DNA of 64,000 nucleotides from Roseiarcus sp963737365 (GTDB lineage Bacteria; Pseudomonadota; Alphaproteobacteria; Rhizobiales; Beijerinckiaceae): assembly GCA_963737365.1 (NCBI GenBank), contig CAVTSD010000007.1, forward strand, positions 1,178,001-1,242,000, in the 5' to 3' direction. The notes below the pieces were generated by a model, which ran no database searches, was not told where the DNA came from, and worked only from the letters and a program-made list of their open reading frames with translations. The position numbers were made by a program, and so were the translations under genes. Positions 8,913 through 17,492 of this stretch are shown here, one piece after another (position 1 is the stretch's first letter; every line of letters begins with the position of its first letter).

Positions 8913-9764
8913 ATGATGATCACGTTGCCTGGGCTCGCGGCTGAAGCGCTTGGCTCGTATCTGGCGAACGACATCAGGGACCGGTTCGGGGTGTCGCACG
9001 CGCGGCTCGCCGAGATCATACCATTCGCGGCGCGCCTCGCGCTCGAATGCATCGGCAACAGCGACGCGCTTTACCACAATGTCGAGCACACCATGCTCGT
9101 CACGCTTGCGGGCCACGACATTTTCAAGGGCCGCGCGCTTCTCACTGACTCGACGCCTGCCGACTACTCCCACTTTATCGTCGCCTGCCTTACGCACGAC
9201 ATCGGCTACGTGCGCGGGATTCTCAAAGGCGACGGGCCGGATGGCTACGTGATTGACGCGGCCGGCCACAAGGTCACTTTGCCGCGCGGCTGCTCCGATG
9301 CGGCGCTCGCGCCCTATCATGTGGAGCGGTCAAGGTTGTTCGTGCTCGACCGCTTGGCGTCGATTGACGAGCTTGACGGCTCGCGGGTTGCGAACGCCAT
9401 CCATCATACGCGCTTTCCCTACTCGTCGTCGCCAGACGACCATGACGTCCACGAGGACGCCGCGCTGCTGCGCGCCGCGGATCTAATCGGTCAGCTCGGC
9501 GACCCGCATTATTTGCGGAAGGCCAATGCGCTCTATCACGAATTCGAGGAAGTCGGCTTGAATGGGCAACTTGGCTACGGATCGCCGGCGGACCTCGTCG
9601 ACAAATACCCGCAATTCTACTGGAAGAAAGTCTCTCCCTACATTCGCGAAGCGATCCGCTACCTCAACGTGACCGCAAGCGGGCGCCAGTGGATCAATGG
9701 TCTCTACAGCAATGTTTTCCGGGCGGAACACGAACAGTTGCGACTTTCCGGCCCGCAACCGTAA
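8913..9764 (+). CDS. HD-domain metal-dependent phosphohydrolase
   Basis: A 283-residue cytoplasmic protein with an HD superfamily metal site: HNVEHTMLV (first His), CLTHDIGY (the HD doublet, about residue 93) and IHHTRFP (about residue 160), then ALLRAADLIGQLGD giving the last Asp. Such proteins hydrolyse nucleotide or cyclic-nucleotide phosphoesters; the substrate here is unknown. The start is the first of two ATGs at 8913 after a GGAG-like site. It lies 62 bases before hemB on the same strand, with no evident functional link. Confidence 0.85.
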   Translation: MMITLPGLAAEALGSYLANDIRDRFGVSHARLAEIIPFAARLALECIGNSDALYHNVEHTMLVTLAGHDIFKGRALLTDSTPADYSHFIVACLTHDIGYVRGILKGDGPDGYVIDAAGHKVTLPRGCSDAALAPYHVERSRLFVLDRLASIDELDGSRVANAIHHTRFPYSSSPDDHDVHEDAALLRAADLIGQLGDPHYLRKANALYHEFEEVGLNGQLGYGSPADLVDKYPQFYWKKVSPYIREAIRYLNVTASGRQWINGLYSNVFRAEHEQLRLSGPQP

Positions 9765-9826
9765 TCAACGCGGCCACCCGTCCCGCCCGCTTCTTCGCGG
9801 CGGCAAAGGACCCAAAGAGGAGCTCC

Positions 9827-10861
9827 ATGAACAAGCCGCCCCGCATCGTTGAAACCTATCGGTTGGACCTTCGCAACCGCCCGCGCCGTAACCGCAAGGC
9901 GGAATGGACGCGGCGGCTGGTGTCGGAGCACGTGCTAACGACGGGCGACCTCATCTGGCCGCTCTTTCTCATCGATGGAGACAAACGCCGCCTTCCGGTC
10001 GCAGCAATGCCGGGCGTCGATCGCCTGAGCGTGGAAGAAGCGGTGCGCGAAGCCGAGCGGGCGGTCAATCTCAAGATTCCAGCGATTGCGTTCTTCCCCT
10101 ATACAGAGGCCGCGCTCAAGGACGCCGAGGGAAGCGAAGCTTTCAATGAGGGCAATCTCGTCTGCCGAGCCTGTCGCGCGATCAAACGCGAGTTTCCTGA
10201 GCTTGGCCTCGTCACGGATGTCGCCCTTGACCCCTATACAAGCCACGGTCACGACGGGCTCGTGCGCGAAAACGCTTCGGGCCGCCTCACGATCCTGAAC
10301 GACGAGACGGTCGAGGTTCTCGTTCGCCAGGCGCTCAATCAGGCGCGCGCTGGCGCCGACGTCATCGCGCCTTCGGACATGATGGATGGACGCGTTGGCG
10401 CGATCCGCGAGGCGCTCGATGCGGAGGGGTTCGCCGACGTGCAGATCATGGCTTACGCGGCCAAATACGCTTCCGCCTTCTATGGGCCGTTTCGCGACGC
10501 TTTGGGCTCGTCCGGCACGCTCAAGGGCGACAAACGCACCTATCAAATGGACCCCGCGAACAGCGACGAAGCCTTGCGCGAGGTCGCGCTCGACCTCGAG
10601 GAAGGCGCCGACATGGTGATGGTGAAGCCGGGCATGCCTTATCTCGACATCATACGCCGGGTGAAGGACGAATTCGGCTTCCCCACCTTCGCCTATCAGG
10701 TGAGCGGCGAATATTCGATGATCATGGCCGCCTCTAACAATGGCTGGATCGACGGCGACAAGGCGATGATGGAAAGCCTTATCGCGTTCAAGCGCGCCGG
10801 CGCGGACGGGGTGCTGACCTACTTCGCTCCGCGGGCGGCGGAGACGCTACGGAGGGGATAG
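9827..10861 (+). CDS. hemB: Delta-aminolevulinic acid dehydratase (porphobilinogen synthase)
   Basis: HemB condenses two 5-aminolevulinate molecules to porphobilinogen in heme and corrin synthesis. The 344 residues contain the Schiff-base lysine regions IMAYAAKYASAFYGPF and MVMVKPGMPYLDII. The metal loop reads DVALDPYTSHGHDG, with Ala/Asp in place of the zinc cysteines, which marks the Mg-dependent alphaproteobacterial type. The frame is open further upstream, but the ATG at 9827 follows AGAGGAG and matches the family start. Confidence 0.97.
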   Translation: MNKPPRIVETYRLDLRNRPRRNRKAEWTRRLVSEHVLTTGDLIWPLFLIDGDKRRLPVAAMPGVDRLSVEEAVREAERAVNLKIPAIAFFPYTEAALKDAEGSEAFNEGNLVCRACRAIKREFPELGLVTDVALDPYTSHGHDGLVRENASGRLTILNDETVEVLVRQALNQARAGADVIAPSDMMDGRVGAIREALDAEGFADVQIMAYAAKYASAFYGPFRDALGSSGTLKGDKRTYQMDPANSDEALREVALDLEEGADMVMVKPGMPYLDIIRRVKDEFGFPTFAYQVSGEYSMIMAASNNGWIDGDKAMMESLIAFKRAGADGVLTYFAPRAAETLRRG

Positions 10862-10951
10862 GCCGTTCTGTCAGATCCGCCGACGGTCAGTCGGTTGCCG
10901 AAGCCCGGCGCTTCGAACTACAATTCGGATTTGGAGGCAGTGTAGGCTGGG

Positions 10952-11782
10952 ATGGGAGGTCGCATGCCGACGGTCGAAAAGCGCCGCGGCGTCAGGACGG
11001 TTTGCCGCGTGGCGTTTGTCCTGTTGGCGCTCGCCGCGCCAGGGGCGGATCGGGCTTTTGCCGACGATTGCAAATATTTCAGCGCGCTGCCGGATGATTG
11101 CGCCCGCGCGACCCTGCGAAAATTCGATGGTTTGCGCGGCTATCGCTACGAGGAAATCGAGCTCTTCGCCAAGGATCCGCTCAAAAAGGTGCTCTACGTC
11201 ACGGTTTACGACACAACGGGCCTGAACGGCGGAGATGAGTCGCGAGATTCCGCCCCCGCCACCTTTGCGCAAAATCTCGATCCGAAGACGATCGCCAAAC
11301 AATACCACGCGCTCGCGGTTCGGATCGATCCTCCCTCTCGGTGGACAATTGACTGGCTCGCCGATCGCGTGGGCGCTGTCAGGAGCTTCGAGGGTCTCGA
11401 CGCGGCCTGGATGGGAAACAGCCTCGCGCCGAGCACCGCGATCTCGGGCAAGCCTAATCCCCACGTCGCCTATCATCCCAGTTTGACGGCGCGGACTGCC
11501 GTCGCGGGCTTCAAGAAAGGGTCGGAAATCTACCTGCTTGACGACCCCAAGGGCCAAGCCTGGGTGATGGTTTCCTACAAGGATAGGCCGGATCTGACGA
11601 TCGACAAGCTGAAGTCCCTCGGCGACGCCCTCAAGCTGCCGCAGGGATGGAAATTTCGGACCGCGGCGCTGTCCGGCGAACTGACGCTCGAGCCTAAGGC
11701 CGGATTTGCCGGCGTCGTTCAAGACGACCAAGGGAACCTCTATTACTTGACGGGCCCGCGACAGAGCAACTTCGTTCCCTAG
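10952..11782 (+). CDS. Exported protein of unknown function
   Basis: A 276-residue protein with a signal-like start (basic VEKRRGVR, then VAFVLLALAAPGADRAFA), pointing to secretion to the periplasm. The mature part begins DDCKYFSALPDDCARATL with two cysteines close together, which may pair. No enzyme motif was recognised. Regions such as SEIYLLDDPKGQAWVMVSY and DDQGNLYYLTG suggest beta structure. It lies between hemB and the dienelactone hydrolase gene on the same strand with gaps of 90 and 158 bases, so a shared operon is uncertain. Confidence 0.7.
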   Translation: MGGRMPTVEKRRGVRTVCRVAFVLLALAAPGADRAFADDCKYFSALPDDCARATLRKFDGLRGYRYEEIELFAKDPLKKVLYVTVYDTTGLNGGDESRDSAPATFAQNLDPKTIAKQYHALAVRIDPPSRWTIDWLADRVGAVRSFEGLDAAWMGNSLAPSTAISGKPNPHVAYHPSLTARTAVAGFKKGSEIYLLDDPKGQAWVMVSYKDRPDLTIDKLKSLGDALKLPQGWKFRTAALSGELTLEPKAGFAGVVQDDQGNLYYLTGPRQSNFVP

Positions 11783-11940
11783 CCCGAAACATCGCGCCGC
11801 AGTTCAGCGGCAAGGCCCGGTTCCGCGCCGCGCTCAAGATGGACGCAACGCCTCGCGCTTATTTGAAGCGTCCCCTTGCTCCTGCAGATGTAAATAGAGC
11901 TCGCCGCGCAGGCGCGAAAACCGACCTGGGAGATGGGTTC

Positions 11941-12831
11941 ATGGACAGGAAGAAGGCTGCCGACTTCCCACAAGAACTTCTGAACCTTTTCGACCTCTAT
12001 GTGCACGGCGATATGAACCGCCGCGCTTTCCTGGAAAGGGCGCAGAAGTTCGCCGTCGGCGGGGTGAGCGCAGGCGCGCTCCTGGAAATGCTGAAGCCCA
12101 ATTATGCTTGGGCGCTCCAGGTGCCCCCCGACGACAGCCGCATCGTCGCCAAGATGGTCGACGTGCCCTCACCGCAAGGCAACGGCTCGATCAAGGGCTA
12201 TCTCGTCCGGCCTGCGGGAGCGGAGAAACTGCCGGTGGTCCTTGTCGTGCACGAGAACCGTGGCCTGAACCCCTATATCGAGGATGTTGCGCGGCGGTTG
12301 GCGATCGCGAATTTCATCGCCTTCGCGCCCGATGGCCTCACTTCCGTCGGCGGCTATCCGGGCGACGACGAGAAGGGCGCGGCGCTGTTCAAGCAGGTCG
12401 ACGGGGCCAAGATGCAGGCGGATTTCGCCGCCGCGGCAGCGTGGCTGAAGTCGCTGCCCGACTCGACCGGCAAGCTCGGCGCGATCGGCTTCTGTTTCGG
12501 CGGCGGAGTGGTCAACAAGCTCGCGGTGAGCATGGGTTCAGGTCTCGACGCTGCGGTTCCCTTCTATGGTCTTCAGCCGAAGGCTGCTGACGCGGCAAAA
12601 ATCAAGGCGCCGATCAACGCGCAATATGCGGAGCTCGACACGCGCATCACCGGCGGTTGGCCCGCGTTCGACGCCGCGCTCAGCGCGGCTGGCGTCACTC
12701 ACGAGGGGCACATCTATAAGGGCGCGAACCACGGCTTCCACAACGATACGACGCCCCGTTACGATGAAGCGGCGGCGAAGGAGGCATGGCAAAGGACGGT
12801 CGATTGGCTCAACAAATACCTACGGGCCTGA
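11941..12831 (+). CDS. Dienelactone hydrolase family protein with Tat-like leader
   Basis: A 296-residue alpha/beta hydrolase. After MNRRAFLERAQKFAVGG (a twin-arginine-like leader about 20 residues into the protein) comes the dienelactone hydrolase domain: VHENRGLNPYIEDVARRL, the nucleophile elbow GFCFGGGVV with Cys, and the histidine in KGANHGFHND. The fold hydrolyses lactones or related esters; the physiological substrate is unknown. The ATG at 11941 follows GGGAG; an earlier in-frame ATG at 11839 would only add a non-conserved extension. Confidence 0.9.
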   Translation: MDRKKAADFPQELLNLFDLYVHGDMNRRAFLERAQKFAVGGVSAGALLEMLKPNYAWALQVPPDDSRIVAKMVDVPSPQGNGSIKGYLVRPAGAEKLPVVLVVHENRGLNPYIEDVARRLAIANFIAFAPDGLTSVGGYPGDDEKGAALFKQVDGAKMQADFAAAAAWLKSLPDSTGKLGAIGFCFGGGVVNKLAVSMGSGLDAAVPFYGLQPKAADAAKIKAPINAQYAELDTRITGGWPAFDAALSAAGVTHEGHIYKGANHGFHNDTTPRYDEAAAKEAWQRTVDWLNKYLRA

Positions 12832-12858
12832 GTTCGCATGGCGGAGTGACTGAGCGTC

Positions 12859-13514
12859 ATGAGTCGGATCTTCCTGGCGGGCGCCGCAGGCGTGATCGGG
12901 CGGCGGCTTACGCCTCTTCTTCTGACCCATGGCCATGCGGTCTGGGGGACGACGCGGTCGGCGGACAATTGCGAGTTCCTTCGTAAGCTCGGCGCTTGTC
13001 CGGTGATGGTTGACGTCTTCGATGGAGAGGCGCTGGCGGCAGCTGTCCTTGAGGCAAAGCCGGAGATCGTCATGCACCAGCTGACCGACCTGGCTCTGGT
13101 CTACGATCCGACGAAGCGCTCGAGCGCCCTCGCCCGCAACGCGCGCATCCGCGACGAAGGAACGCGCAACCTTGTCGCAGCCGCGCGCAAGGCCGGGGCA
13201 GGTCGGCTGATGCGGAAGGCGACCGGCGGTTAAGCGTGCGGGGCGTCGAGGCTCTCGAAGGGCAGGTCCTCGGAGCGCCGATGGAGGGCGTGGCGCTACG
13301 CTATGGCCGGTTGTACGGCCCCGATAGCGGCGCGGAAACGCCGCCCAGCGCGCCGGCGGTGCATGTCGACGCTGCTGCTTATGCGGCGCTGCTCGCAATG
13401 GACCATGGCGAGCCGGGAGCCTTCAACATCGCCGATCCCAATGACGAGGTGTCGACCGTCAAGGCGATTGCCGCGCTTCGCTGGCGCGCCGACTTTCGGA
13501 TGGATGCAGCCTAG
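12859..13514 (+). pseudogene. Broken NAD-dependent epimerase/dehydratase
   Basis: The first 117 or so codons (frame of 12859) encode the nucleotide-binding half: FLAGAAGVIGRRL and the GTRNLVAAARKAGAGRL helix. At about 13211 the homology jumps to another frame, AEGD..LSVRGVEALEGQVL through LRYGRLYGPDSG and GAFNIADPND. About 30 residues that normally carry the middle of the active site (SIAxAYAPG region in relatives) are missing, and the deletion is out of frame, leading to a TAA at 13231. Both halves are otherwise well preserved, so the deletion looks recent. A functional product is unlikely. Confidence 0.85.
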
Positions 13515-13917
13515 CGGCGGCATTAAACGTGATAGACCTGTTTGTTACCGTGAGCCAAGGCGACGGGGACGTCCAGTTGGATTTCCTTGGCGGATGGCCG
13601 TTTCGGCGCGAAAACCCCCGATTTTAGGGGTTGGATTTGTTTGGATTTGCTTGGATTCTCTCGTCCGGATTGAGACTTATCAACACGTTACACGCGAAAA
13701 GCTCGCAAATTTTTTTTCGCGCCTTCCTTGACGTGAGCGCGCCGGGGTGGAGTGACGCCGGTGTCAGAAAAGGGAAGCGCAGATCACGCATCAGGCGAGC
13801 TTACCTTGATTTCTGATTTTCTGCAACTGATTGTCGTTCAAGCCGGCTGCGCCGCCTCCGAAGGCGGGCTTCACGCACAGGGAATCAAATGCTCCCGACG
13901 CGGCCCGCACGCGAGCC
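13515..13917. other. Gene-free region with a short tandem repeat
   Basis: About 400 bases between the broken epimerase and the flippase gene. At 13631-13660 a 10-base unit (TTGGATTTGT, TTGGATTTGC, TTGGATTCTC) is repeated three times. An AT-rich run of eight or more T residues follows near 13710. Base composition is lower in GC than flanking genes. I see no convincing coding frame, tRNA or integrase site here. Confidence 0.45.
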
Positions 13918-15423
13918 CTATGCGGATGGCACCGGGGGAACGGCGCGCCCGGTTCGCGCCTTTACGAGCGCCCGCACCTTGCTAAGTTGACCGATCGCAA
14001 ACAATCGCCAATCGTCGCAATAAATATAAGCCATCCACGCGGCAGCCAGGCCAACCAGCACAGCGACCGCGAGCGCGGGGATGAGGTTCATCCCGACAAG
14101 CTGCGAGACCGCCTCGCTGGCGAAAAGCAGCGCCGCCGGGCGCGCAACTGCAGCGACAATAACCTGCCTTGACATCCCAGCCGCCCAAAACATCGCGAAA
14201 GCGTCGACCGCGCTCCGCAAGCTCCAAGCGGTCGCCGCGCCGTTGAGACCCAATGTTGAGGTGAGAAGCCAGAGCATTCCGAGGAACGGCAAAATTTCCG
14301 CGATGTGCAATTTTCCGGTCAGATCCGGGCGTCCTTGCCCTTGGATAAGGGTGAAGCTCACGAAAGCCAGGCCATTGATCCACGCGCCCATGAAGAGAAT
14401 CTGAGCGACCGGAGCCGCGATGACCGCGAAATCGTGTCCGATCCAGTATGTGAAAAAAACAGGGGAGATGACAATCGCGGGCGCGCATATCGCCGCGTAG
14501 CCATAGCCGAGCGACTGAAGCGCCCGCGCTCCGAGTTCAAGCGCACCGTCCCGCGGCAAAACGGACATGCGCGGGAAAAACGTGCGCGCGAGCGCCGCCG
14601 GGAAGGTCTGCGTCCGCACGACGAGATTCATGGGAACTGCATAATGAGCGACACCGGCAACGCCGATCAGAGACCCGATAAGGAACTGATCGGCAGAAAC
14701 CAGGAGAGGAGAAATCAGCGAGGAAACAGTGACCCATCCGCCGTACCCCAACAGCTTCCGAGCCTCCGCCTGGTCGAACGCCTTAAGAGAAATCGGCCCC
14801 TCCAGGCGATAGATATACGCGAGCTGGATCAAGATGCTGAGGCCCTGCGCGATCGCGACGGTGGGAATGACAACCCTTAACGAGGGGCTCACAAACACCG
14901 CCATGATCACCGGAGCGACCTGACTGAGGATCATTGAAAACATCTGGAACAAGTTCGCGGTCAGGAAACGCTCGCGGCTTTCCAGCGCCCCCATCGCGGA
15001 CCCGGACACCAGCGCCATCGGGAAAAGGCATGCGATCCAGGGAAGCGCGCCCTCGACTTCGGGTTTCAAGGCGTCGGGGATAGAGAGCACGTGCTGAAAC
15101 AGATAGCCGCCGCCGAAATAAAGTAGGACCGACCCGAAGAGGCCGAAGCAAAAATTGAGCGTCATCGTCGTCAGCAGCACACGCGCTCGGTCCGGCTGGG
15201 GAGCGTCCCGCAACTTCGACAAGGCGTTGGTCGATGCTCGCGAAAGACCGAGGTCAAGAAAGCCGAAATAGCCTAGAAGAATCCAGACAATCGAAATGAC
15301 GCCGTACCGGGCGTCGCCGACGTGATGCACGTAAATGGGAACGGTCACGATAGCGACCGCCAGCCGCATCATGGGGTAGACCAGGTTGATAACGAAGTTC
15401 CGCCTGAGCGTTGCTGTCGACAT
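13918..15423 (-). CDS. Polysaccharide flippase (MOP superfamily, Wzx-like)
   Basis: A 501-residue inner-membrane protein with 12-14 hydrophobic segments. The N-terminus (NFVINLVYPMMRLAVAIVTVP, cut here) and the GLSRASTNALSKLRD cytoplasmic loop are typical of oligosaccharide flippases. Such proteins move undecaprenyl-linked repeat units across the inner membrane for O-antigen, capsule or exopolysaccharide. The neighbour upstream in transcription is the WbsX-like gene, which supports a glycan role. No polymerase or other transferases are present nearby, so the locus is incomplete within this window. Confidence 0.85.
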   Translation of the reverse strand: MSTATLRRNFVINLVYPMMRLAVAIVTVPIYVHHVGDARYGVISIVWILLGYFGFLDLGLSRASTNALSKLRDAPQPDRARVLLTTMTLNFCFGLFGSVLLYFGGGYLFQHVLSIPDALKPEVEGALPWIACLFPMALVSGSAMGALESRERFLTANLFQMFSMILSQVAPVIMAVFVSPSLRVVIPTVAIAQGLSILIQLAYIYRLEGPISLKAFDQAEARKLLGYGGWVTVSSLISPLLVSADQFLIGSLIGVAGVAHYAVPMNLVVRTQTFPAALARTFFPRMSVLPRDGALELGARALQSLGYGYAAICAPAIVISPVFFTYWIGHDFAVIAAPVAQILFMGAWINGLAFVSFTLIQGQGRPDLTGKLHIAEILPFLGMLWLLTSTLGLNGAATAWSLRSAVDAFAMFWAAGMSRQVIVAAVARPAALLFASEAVSQLVGMNLIPALAVAVLVGLAAAWMAYIYCDDWRLFAIGQLSKVRALVKARTGRAVPPVPSA

Positions 15424-15563
15424 GCCTATCCTTCGCGCCGGGACGAGATATCAGAAGGTAACGAGATCGCCTCCCCTGACCTCGCCGGCCGGCCAATTTT
15501 TTGGCTCGCGGCAAAGTTTCGAAACCGTGCAACATCAGAAATTTGCAGTGGTCGCGCGTTTGT

Positions 15564-16778
15564 CTAAACTTGTGTAATGCTTGGCGCGATTGATTGAAAT
15601 CGAGACATCGGCTGGGTCAACGCCCGGCGAATGGCGTCGAGATACGCCGAGCCCGTTTCGCGATCGGGCTCGAGGTAGTTTCCTTCAGCCCATTCGTTCC
15701 ACGCTTTCAGGAACACGATACGTTCCTGATATGGCTTATGCAGCACCTTGCCGATCGCATTATCTAAATATTTCTCGAACAGATCCGGCGTCGCATTTTC
15801 GAATACGACGCCCCTCTGCCCCGAGCGAGGCGTATTATCCCAATTCGGAAGTACGCAGGGAACGTACTTCTCTGGCAGCTCAGTTCTCATTTCGGCCTCG
15901 ATCAGGTCGCGATACTCGAATCTGGACGGACCCGGAATGGACTTAGGGACAATCTTATTGAGTAAGGGACCAAGATCCCGGCGTTTCCACAGGCGGAGCG
16001 CACGACTTCTCAAGTCGCGCGGCAATCTGCCAAGGAGGCTCACCGGCCCGAATTCGGTGAGCATGTCGAAGGGCCGCAAGATTTCCTCGTCATGGGTGTT
16101 GGACATGCCAACAAAGTAGACGCCAGGCAGGCCCGCTTTCAGAGCCAATTCATTCCAAAGATCCTTAAACTCCTTGGTATCGGGCAGGTCGAGAGCGCTA
16201 TAGACGATGAAAATCGGCTTCCCGCCAACCGTCATATAGCGCGGATCTCTAAAGGCGGGCAAGATCGCGCGAAAGTGAGCTTCGAAATCGGCCGGCCCCG
16301 GGTAGGTTTGTTCGATCAGAACATGTTTCGGTTTGCCGTGCCAGATGCCCGACCACGATTGATTCGCCCAAGCCAGGCAAAAGGGATAGTCCGGCTTTCC
16401 ACTGGCTAAGACTTCGTCGAACACACGCTCGAGAATTCGGCGTCCCCCGCCGAACCAATAGTGCCAATAGCAGAAGCCTTCAATGCCAGCGTCTCTGGCC
16501 AGGTCGGCCTGGCGCTCCCGGGTTTCGACAAGTCTGAGATCATAAAAGCCGAGATCGGCGGGCAAGTGGGGTTGTTTGTGGCCTTTGTAGAGCGGTCGCG
16601 CTTTCGCGACGTTCGTCCATTCCGTGAACCCGGGACCCCACCATGCGTCGTTCTCTGGAATAGGAAAGAATTGCGGTAAGTAGAACGCAATCAGTCTGGC
16701 CAGATGCTGACCAGGTTCGGTTTGAGGAGACCGGTGGAATTTGCGTTCTGCTGCTGGGGCTTGTCGGATAACGTTCAA
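15564..16778 (-). CDS. WbsX-like glycosyltransferase / GH99-like protein
   Basis: A 404-residue protein with the WbsX signature: AFYLPQFFPIPENDAWWG and GFTEWTNVAKARPLYKGH at about residues 30-65, GFCYWHYWFGG near 110, CLAWANQSWSG near 150, and FLKAWNEWAEGNYLEPD near the end. The family is related to GH99 and is found in O-antigen and rhamnan clusters; whether it is a transferase or a hydrolase is debated. The start is a TTG at 16778; an internal start is possible since the first 25 residues are not conserved in appearance. It precedes the flippase gene by 140 bases. Confidence 0.85.
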   Translation of the reverse strand: MNVIRQAPAAERKFHRSPQTEPGQHLARLIAFYLPQFFPIPENDAWWGPGFTEWTNVAKARPLYKGHKQPHLPADLGFYDLRLVETRERQADLARDAGIEGFCYWHYWFGGGRRILERVFDEVLASGKPDYPFCLAWANQSWSGIWHGKPKHVLIEQTYPGPADFEAHFRAILPAFRDPRYMTVGGKPIFIVYSALDLPDTKEFKDLWNELALKAGLPGVYFVGMSNTHDEEILRPFDMLTEFGPVSLLGRLPRDLRSRALRLWKRRDLGPLLNKIVPKSIPGPSRFEYRDLIEAEMRTELPEKYVPCVLPNWDNTPRSGQRGVVFENATPDLFEKYLDNAIGKVLHKPYQERIVFLKAWNEWAEGNYLEPDRETGSAYLDAIRRALTQPMSRFQSIAPSITQV

Positions 16779-16963
16779 AGGCGCCCCCTAAGTTATATTC
16801 GCCGAACGCGACGAACCTCGACCACCGCGGAGTGGCGCTGACCATCTACTGACGGCTTCCATATTCGCTTCCGGGGCCGTGTGTCGAACCGAACGGGCAG
16901 CCTGCCAAGTGCGTACGGGATCGGTGATTTTTTGGTCGGAACACGCGTTTTTTGCCGCCTCGC

Positions 16964-16990
16964 CGTCGAAACGCGGCGAGATGGACCGTC
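16964..16990 (+). promoter_or_regulatory. Candidate ECF-type promoter upstream of the DGPF gene
   Basis: CGTCGA (16964-16969), a 17-base spacer and CGTC (16987-16990) lie 50 bases before the DGPF start codon. ECF42 sigma factors are reported to use a TGTCGA-like -35 and a CG-rich -10, as far as I recall, so this may be the autoregulated promoter. The match has one mismatch in the -35 and the region is GC-rich, so chance occurrence is possible. Confidence 0.35.
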
Positions 16991-17040
16991 TTTGCACTGA
17001 GCGCGGCGCAAAGCGCTGCGCGGTCCTCAAGGAGAAAGCC

Positions 17041-17418
17041 ATGCAGTACCTGTTGATGATTCATACCGACGAGAAAGCGATGCAGTCCGCGCCGAAGGAA
17101 TCCGTCGCGAACATGTCCGCAGCCTACGGCGCCTATACCCAGGCGATGATAGAGGCGGGCGTCCATATCGCGGGCGAGCGCTTGCGGCCGAGCTCGACGG
17201 CGACCGTCGTACGCACGAAAAGTGGCAAGACTTCGGTGCTGAACGGCCCCTACGCCGAAATCAAGGAACAGCTCGGCGGCTATTACCTCATCGAGGCTCC
17301 CGATCTCGACGCGGCGATCGGATGGGCGAGCCGTTGTCCCGGCGCCCAATATGGCGCCATGGAAGTGCGGCCGATCTGGCCGATGGCGGACTATATGCTC
17401 GCTGACGCGCGACCCTGA
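17041..17418 (+). CDS. YCII/DGPF-domain protein paired with ECF sigma factor
   Basis: A 125-residue protein of the YCII-related DGPF family: MQYLLMIHTDEKAMQ at the start and TSVLNGPYAEIKEQLGGYYL in the middle, ending in EVRPIWPM. The 'GPYAE' segment stands at the position of the DGPF motif. Function is unknown, but these ferredoxin-like small proteins are consistently encoded beside ECF42 sigma factors. The ATG at 17041 follows CAAGGAG; an open frame extends upstream but is not conserved in appearance. The sigma gene follows on the same strand. Confidence 0.9.
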   Translation: MQYLLMIHTDEKAMQSAPKESVANMSAAYGAYTQAMIEAGVHIAGERLRPSSTATVVRTKSGKTSVLNGPYAEIKEQLGGYYLIEAPDLDAAIGWASRCPGAQYGAMEVRPIWPMADYMLADARP

Positions 17419-17435
17419 GGACTTGCCACCCTCTT

Positions 17436-17491
17436 GTCCGGCGTCGCCTGATCGGCTTCGTTGGCTCGCTGACGAGCCAACGAACGACGCC
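17436..17491 (+). promoter_or_regulatory. Two-tier hairpin between DGPF gene and sigma-factor start
   Basis: A 12-bp perfect stem (TTCGTTGGCTCG, loop CTGA, 17455-17482) is nested in a 9-bp perfect stem (CCGGCGTCG at 17436-17444 with CGACGCCGG at 17483-17491), separated on one side only by a 10-base bulge. It ends one base before the GTG at 17493. There is no U-tract, so it is not a classical terminator. It may hide the ribosome-binding region of the sigma gene, protect the DGPF mRNA end, or show that translation starts further in. Confidence 0.6.
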
Positions 17492-17492
17492 G

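Noticed and set aside
13631..13660. Three 10-base tandem units considered as CRISPR or att core
   Set aside because: Units are directly adjacent without spacers and no integrase or cas gene is present.
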